Shown piece after piece: positions 7,940-12,310 of a stretch of DNA of 12,310 nt (the first letter of the stretch is position 1; the number at the start of each line of letters is the position of its first letter). Position numbers and translations under genes: made by a program. The stretch spans positions 1-12,310 of the forward strand of contig CADBNQ010000165.1 in assembly GCA_902796045.1 (NCBI GenBank), written 5' to 3'. Under the pieces are notes generated by a model. It saw nothing but the letters and a program-made list of their open reading frames with translations, did not search any database and was not told where the DNA came from. This stretch comes from an uncultured Lachnospiraceae bacterium. GTDB lineage: Bacteria > Bacillota > Clostridia > Lachnospirales > Lachnospiraceae.

Positions 7940-7957
7940 CGGTGGATGATTCCGCCG
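7940..7957 (+). other. Small intercistronic hairpin after uvrA
   Basis: CGGTGGA (7940-7946), a TGAT loop, and TCCGCCG (7951-7957) can form a 7-bp stem with one G-U pair, starting one base after the uvrA stop codon. No T-run follows, so it is not an intrinsic terminator. It could affect mRNA stability or coupling to the next gene, whose AAGGAG lies 6 nt downstream. It may also be chance. Confidence 0.35.
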
Positions 7958-7976
7958 CTCTATAAGGAGAAAAAAG

Positions 7977-9158
7977 ATGGAACGGAGAAAAAATAACATG
8001 TCCATCCTGGGCTTCGGCTGTATGCGGCTGCCCAAAAAGGGGACAGGAATAGATTTAAAGGAGACCCGCAGGGAGATCGGCTATGCCATAGCCCACGGCG
8101 TCAATTATTTTGATACTGCCTACATCTATCCCGGCAGTGAGCAGGCTCTGGGGCGGGTCCTTTCCGAGAACGGATGGCGGGACCGGGTCCTGATCGCCAG
8201 CAAGATGCCCCACATGATGATCAGATCCATGGAGGGTTTGGAGAAGCTCTTCCAGGAACAGCTGGCCAGGCTGCGCACAGACCATATCGACAATTACCTG
8301 ATGCATATGCTGCCGGATACGGCCGTATGGGACAAGCTCTGCCGGCTGGGCATCCGGGAATGGATCGCAGAGAAAAAAGAAAAGGGACAGATACGCCATA
8401 TAGGCTTTTCCTACCATGGCAATACGGAGAACTTTATCCGGCTGCTGGATGCCTATGACTGGGAATTCTGTCAGGTTCAGTATAATTATATGGATGTCCA
8501 CAGCCAGGCCGGCCGCAGAGGTGTCCGCTATGCCGCGTCAAAGGGGATCCCTGTGATCATCATGGAGCCTTTGCGGGGCGGAAGGCTGGTCAACAACCTG
8601 CCGCCAAAAGCCCGGAGGCTCTTTGACCAGGCCAGCCCCAGGCGGAGTCCTGCGGACTGGGGACTACGCTGGCTCTGGAACCAGCCCGAGGTTTCGGTGG
8701 TTCTTTCCGGCATGAATTCCATGGACATGGTTAAGGAGAATATCCGCATCGCGAATGATGTGAAGGTGGGTGAGCTGGGTCCGGAAGAGAGAAAGCTTTA
8801 CGGCAGGGTCAGGAAGGCCATCAACCAGAAGCTGAAAGTTCCCTGCACCGGATGCGGTTACTGCCAGCCCTGCCCGGCAGGGGTGGACATACCGGGCTGT
8901 TTCCGCTGCTACAATGTCACCTACACCGATAACTATTTTACCGGTATGCGAGAATACTTTATGTGTACGACCATGAAGGCTGAACCCACCAACGCCTCCC
9001 GCTGCATGAAATGCGGGCGGTGTGAAAGACATTGTCCTCAGGGTATAGCCATCCGCGATGAGCTTGAGCATGTGGTCAGGCGGATGGAGAATCCAGCCTA
9101 CAGGCTGGGTGCCTTCCTGGCAGACAGAATCGTTGGAGGGAAACAGGATGATAAGTGA
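7977..9158 (+). CDS. Aldo/keto reductase with C-terminal 4Fe-4S ferredoxin domain
   Basis: A 393-residue predicted oxidoreductase of the AKR-ferredoxin fusion type (COG1453-like). The N-terminal TIM-barrel AKR domain covers about residues 8-280. The AKR catalytic tetrad is recognisable as D46 and Y51 (in DTAYIY), K76 (in ASKMP) and H110 (in NYLMHM). The C-terminal part carries two cysteine clusters typical of 4Fe-4S sites: C290, C293, C296, C299 (CTGCGYCQPCP) and C343, C346, C349, C353 (CMKCGRCERHCP). The domains suggest electron transfer between iron-sulfur centres and a nicotinamide-dependent carbonyl or alcohol reaction, but the substrate cannot be read from sequence. No signal peptide is seen; cytoplasmic. 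AAGGAG (7964-7969) lies 7 nt before the ATG. It overlaps hflX by 11 nt, implying translational coupling. Confidence 0.9.
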   Translation: MERRKNNMSILGFGCMRLPKKGTGIDLKETRREIGYAIAHGVNYFDTAYIYPGSEQALGRVLSENGWRDRVLIASKMPHMMIRSMEGLEKLFQEQLARLRTDHIDNYLMHMLPDTAVWDKLCRLGIREWIAEKKEKGQIRHIGFSYHGNTENFIRLLDAYDWEFCQVQYNYMDVHSQAGRRGVRYAASKGIPVIIMEPLRGGRLVNNLPPKARRLFDQASPRRSPADWGLRWLWNQPEVSVVLSGMNSMDMVKENIRIANDVKVGELGPEERKLYGRVRKAINQKLKVPCTGCGYCQPCPAGVDIPGCFRCYNVTYTDNYFTGMREYFMCTTMKAEPTNASRCMKCGRCERHCPQGIAIRDELEHVVRRMENPAYRLGAFLADRIVGGKQDDK

Positions 9159-10452
9159 GACCCCCATGAAAGTACTGCTGGTGGGAGTAAATCTGAACAA
9201 TGACCCGGATTTTGAAGTATCCCTGGAGGAGCTGGGCAGTCTGGCCGAGGCCTGCGGCATGGAGGTCATCGGAGTGGAGACCCAGAATGTCACCCAGATC
9301 AACACAGGTGTCTATGTGGGCACCGGCAAGGTGGAAGAGATTAAGGCAGTGGCCCATATGCTGGAGGCGGAAGCGGTGGTTTTTGATAACACCTTGTCTC
9401 CCATGCAGCTGCGCAACCTCACTGACATCATAGAGCGCCCTGTCTATGACCGGACAGGCCTGATCCTTCAGATCTTCTCCAGCCGGGCCAGGACCAGAGA
9501 GGCCCAGATCCAGGTGGAGACCGCCAGGCTGCAGTATGAGCTCCCCAGACTGACCGGTCTGGGTCAGGTATTAAGCCGGCAGGGAGGTGCAAGCGGCAGC
9601 CTGTCAAACCGGGGCGCCGGAGAGAAGAAGCTGGAGCTGGACAAACGGAGGATCCGCAGCCGGATCTCAGAACTGAAGAAAGAACTCAAAGAGGTGGAGA
9701 AGAACAGGGATACCCAGCGCAAGCGTCGTCTTATGCAGGAGATCCCTCAGGTGGCCCTGGTGGGCTACACCAATGCAGGAAAGTCCACCCTGATGAATGC
9801 CCTGATCGATCGCTATGAACCAGACGAGGACAGCAGGGACCAGCGGAAGGTCATGGCCAGGGATATGCTTTTTGCCACCCTGGACACCACCATAAGAAGG
9901 ATTGCCCTGCCTGATAAGAAGGAGTTCCTGCTCTCGGACACGGTGGGCTTTATCAACAAGCTGCCCCACAATCTGATCCAGGCCTTTCACTCTACTCTGG
10001 AGGAAGTAAGATATGCTGACCTTCTCCTGGAAGTAGTAGACTATTCTGACAGACACTATGCAGACCACATGAGGGTGACCAGGGAGACCCTGAAGGAGCT
10101 GGGAGCAGAAGAGATCCCCTGCATCCACGTTTTCAACAAATGTGATCTGGTATCCTCAGACGAAGAGGAGCCTGGTTCTGCGGCCTGCCCCTCAGTCCGT
10201 GATAACTGCATTTTCATGGCGGCGGGAAAAGGAATCGGCCTTGAAGAGCTTGTGGACATGATCTCGAGACGGATTTACCAGGACTATGTGGACTGCAGCA
10301 TGCTGATCCCGTATACAGAAGGCTGGCTGGTGTCCTACTTCAATGAGAATGCTTCTGTGAGCCAGGTGGAATACCTGGCCGAAGGGACAAGGCTCACTAT
10401 GAACTGTCTCTTAAAAGATTTGAAGAAATATAAGAAATATGTGGTATTATAG
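9148..10452 (+). CDS. hflX: Ribosome-associated GTPase HflX
   Basis: A 434-residue GTPase of the Obg-HflX superfamily. HflX binds the 50S subunit and splits stalled 70S ribosomes, mainly under heat or antibiotic stress. The N-terminal HflX domain contains the VYVGTGKVEEIK and FDNTLSPMQLRNL segments, followed by the glycine-rich GGASGSLSNRGAGEKKLE and a charged helical linker. G motifs: G1 GYTNAGKST (206-214), switch region FATLDTT (242-248), G3 DTVGF (264-268), G4 NKCD (330-333). The ATG at 9148 is chosen because GGAGGG (9135-9140) lies 7 nt upstream; the open frame continues back to 9058 inside the reductase gene without family similarity. The start lies inside the end of the reductase gene. 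The gene ends in TAG. The protein is intact and of normal length. Confidence 0.96.
   Translation: MISETPMKVLLVGVNLNNDPDFEVSLEELGSLAEACGMEVIGVETQNVTQINTGVYVGTGKVEEIKAVAHMLEAEAVVFDNTLSPMQLRNLTDIIERPVYDRTGLILQIFSSRARTREAQIQVETARLQYELPRLTGLGQVLSRQGGASGSLSNRGAGEKKLELDKRRIRSRISELKKELKEVEKNRDTQRKRRLMQEIPQVALVGYTNAGKSTLMNALIDRYEPDEDSRDQRKVMARDMLFATLDTTIRRIALPDKKEFLLSDTVGFINKLPHNLIQAFHSTLEEVRYADLLLEVVDYSDRHYADHMRVTRETLKELGAEEIPCIHVFNKCDLVSSDEEEPGSAACPSVRDNCIFMAAGKGIGLEELVDMISRRIYQDYVDCSMLIPYTEGWLVSYFNENASVSQVEYLAEGTRLTMNCLLKDLKKYKKYVVL
10420..10450 (+). promoter_or_regulatory. Possible extended -10 promoter before the peptidase gene
   Basis: TTGAAG (10420-10425) and TATTAT (10445-10450) are separated by 19 nt, with TGG directly before TATTAT, forming an extended -10 (TGnTATTAT). 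It lies in the last codons of hflX, so transcription would begin near 10457 and give the peptidase gene a leader of about 28 nt. The long spacer and A/T-rich codons make chance likely; the alternative is read-through from the upstream genes. Confidence 0.3.
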
Positions 10453-10484
10453 ATACAGGTAAAGAAAACAACAGGAGGATTGTG

Positions 10485-12310
10485 ATGAGAAGTCAGGGAT
10501 TAAAACGAATCATGGCTCTGCTGCTGGTTATCGCAATGACAGCGGGCCTTTGCTCCTGCTCTTTACGGAAGGAGAATGCCCGGAAGCCGGAAACGGTCAC
10601 TGAGGCCGGGACCAACGTAAAAGAGAGTAAAGAGGAACTGTACGGCAGCCCCTTCATCAACAGCATGGTGACCGGCAATCTCCCGGATCATAACCTGGAA
10701 GCCAGGGATGACATCTATCTGCATTATAACTATGATATCCTTGCCGAACACCAGGGGGAGAATTACTTTAATGCCATGGCCCAGAGCAGTGTGATTGAGG
10801 ATGATGTAGCAAAGACACTGGAAGATCATGCCGGTAAGGCAGACGATGCTTTTTCCGGATGCAGCGAGCAGGAGCTGAAACAGCTTCGCATATTGTACGG
10901 ACAGGCAAAAGACCTGACTGCCCTGGCTAAAGCAGGCATATCAGAACTTGAGCCGTATATCAGCCGTGTGCAGGAGGCAGAGAGTCTGAAAGAGATCAAT
11001 GACATCCTGGCCTCTGATGATTTTCCCTTCAGCCCTTTTGTCTCTACAGGGGTCAGCGCCTACGACATGTCCGGAGTGAATAATGTCTTTATTTATCCCC
11101 ATTTCCTCTTTGTCGATGACATGGAAGGAGCGCAATACCTTAACGAGCCGGAGGATGACAATGAAAAGGTTGCCTATAACATGATCCTTGACAAGGAGAA
11201 GGCCTATGTCATCAAAGACCTGTCCTGGCTTGGCATGAACGAGGAGGAGGCCGGAAAAAAGGCGGAAGCTCTTCTGGAATTCGAAAAAAGTTATGGGAAG
11301 GACGCCGGCTGCAGTGATCTGTATCAGCATCAGGAATACGGGGCATTAGAATCTGCCAACACCAATCTGTCTCTGGAAGAAGTCTGCGGTCTGTGCCCTC
11401 AGTTTCCGGTGAGAGAAACCCTGGGAAAGCTTGGAAGAGACGGGTCGGTATTCTATACGGTATTTAAGAAAGACTGGATGACCTCTTTCAATCAAGTGTG
11501 GAAGGAGGAGAATCTGGATGTCATAAAGACTATGATCATGGAAAAGATCATCAGTGAATGCCGTTTCTGTCTCGACCCGGCAGTATACGACCCCATAAGA
11601 GAAGCTCAGGGCGAGAAAGCCTATGATGGCCTGACTAATGCCAAACATGTCTGTAACTCCAGCAGGACCTTTGCCCATCTGTTTGCGAAGATCTATGTTG
11701 CTGACCAGTGCAGCGGGGAGGATCTCTCCCGCCTGACAGAGATCTCCAGGAACCTGATCGCTGCTTTAAAAGAGCTTGTCGGGGAGACGGACTGGCTGAG
11801 TGAGAGATCGAAAAAGAATGTAGCCCTCAAGCTCGATAAGATGCGTTTGAACATCCTGTCGCCTGAAGGAGGATACCACGACTTTTCGGACCTTACGCTG
11901 ACCCCGGATGAGGAGGGGGGGAGTCTCCTTGGAAACTATTTTAAGATCAAGGAGTATCTGATCAGACTGCAGAATGCCGGTCTCGGAAAAAAAGCGCAGG
12001 CCAGGTTTGCCTGGGATTACTATCCTCCCACCATGGCCAATTGTTTCTATGATCCCGACACGAACTCTGTCAATATCTTTCCCGGCTTTACAGCGAGCAT
12101 CGGATATGACAGTGATGCGGCTGTCGAAGAGCAATATGGAGAGATCGGATGGGTAATAGGACATGAGATCAGCCATGGCTTCGATTTCCTGGGGTCCCAG
12201 TTAGATGCCGACGGAACAGGGAAGAGCATCTATGACAGCAGCGACATCGAGGAATTTATCAGGAGAGTAGACCGGCTGGCTGCCTATTACGATACTATAG
12301 AAACCCTGCC
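10485..12310 (+). CDS. Putative M13-family (neprilysin/PepO-like) zinc metallopeptidase lipoprotein, N-terminal 608 residues (runs off right edge)
   Basis: A secreted zinc endopeptidase of the M13 family, by the motif GWVIGHEISHGFD. HEISH at residues 560-564 supplies two zinc-binding His and the catalytic Glu. The third zinc ligand (a Glu usually about 60 residues later) lies beyond the window. Upstream, NCFYDPDTNSVNIFP (519 onward) corresponds to the substrate-binding NA(Y/F)Y region of M13 enzymes, with Cys replacing Ala. ARDDIYLHYNYD (73-84) resembles the N-terminal M13 signature. The N-terminus (positives K7 and R8, then hydrophobic to about 22) is a signal peptide with a probable lipobox LCSC (lipidated C25), so the protein is likely anchored outside the membrane. 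AGGAGG (10473-10478) lies 6 nt before the ATG. It follows hflX by 32 nt without a terminator. From family layout, total length should be about 725 residues. Substrates are unknown. Confidence 0.87.
   Translation, partial: MRSQGLKRIMALLLVIAMTAGLCSCSLRKENARKPETVTEAGTNVKESKEELYGSPFINSMVTGNLPDHNLEARDDIYLHYNYDILAEHQGENYFNAMAQSSVIEDDVAKTLEDHAGKADDAFSGCSEQELKQLRILYGQAKDLTALAKAGISELEPYISRVQEAESLKEINDILASDDFPFSPFVSTGVSAYDMSGVNNVFIYPHFLFVDDMEGAQYLNEPEDDNEKVAYNMILDKEKAYVIKDLSWLGMNEEEAGKKAEALLEFEKSYGKDAGCSDLYQHQEYGALESANTNLSLEEVCGLCPQFPVRETLGKLGRDGSVFYTVFKKDWMTSFNQVWKEENLDVIKTMIMEKIISECRFCLDPAVYDPIREAQGEKAYDGLTNAKHVCNSSRTFAHLFAKIYVADQCSGEDLSRLTEISRNLIAALKELVGETDWLSERSKKNVALKLDKMRLNILSPEGGYHDFSDLTLTPDEEGGSLLGNYFKIKEYLIRLQNAGLGKKAQARFAWDYYPPTMANCFYDPDTNSVNIFPGFTASIGYDSDAAVEEQYGEIGWVIGHEISHGFDFLGSQLDADGTGKSIYDSSDIEEFIRRVDRLAAYYDTIETL

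Noticed and set aside
7939..7976. Terminator between uvrA and the aldo/keto reductase gene
   Set aside because: There is a 7-bp stem but no following T-run, and the next ribosome binding site follows within a few bases.

Overview
The window looks like ordinary chromosome of an anaerobic member of the Bacillota, most likely a clostridium of the Lachnospiraceae type. The reasons are strong AGGAG-type ribosome binding sites, sigma-A-like promoters, a perfect CIRCE heat-shock operator, clostridial-type HtpG, UvrA, UvrB and HflX proteins, and a ferredoxin-fused aldo/keto reductase. GC content looks moderate, but I did not compute it. I saw no mobile element, tRNA, rRNA, CRISPR array or phage gene.

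Left part (1-2981), read leftwards. The first 245 codons of asnS (asparaginyl-tRNA synthetase) run off the left edge. Before it lies htpG (Hsp90 chaperone), separated from asnS by a strong rho-independent terminator with a perfect 17-bp stem. htpG carries an in-frame amber codon (TAG) at codon 87, where an acidic residue, probably Glu, would be expected. The rest of the frame is intact to the normal C-terminus, so this is a very fresh pseudogene, a sequencing error or a suppressed nonsense codon. The protein also has an unusually long acidic linker (about 48 residues). Upstream are a good promoter (TTGACA-17-TACACT) and a perfect CIRCE operator (TTAGCACTC-N9-GAGTGCTAA).

Right part (3017-12310), read rightwards. 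A promoter with a perfect TATAAT precedes a tightly packed series: uvrB, uvrA (12-nt gap), an aldo/keto reductase with two 4Fe-4S cysteine clusters (38-nt gap), hflX (overlapping the reductase by 11 nt), and a putative secreted M13-family zinc metallopeptidase lipoprotein (32-nt gap) that runs off the right edge. No terminator is visible between these genes, so co-transcription is plausible, though a weak promoter may precede the peptidase.

UvrA and UvrB are the damage-recognition proteins of nucleotide excision repair. HflX is a GTPase that rescues stalled ribosomes, notably under heat stress. With the HrcA-type operator next door, the region is a stress-repair neighbourhood of housekeeping genes. 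I did not find a convincing new biological system. The items most worth a second look are the amber codon in htpG, the long charged linker, and the position of the CIRCE element relative to the htpG promoter.
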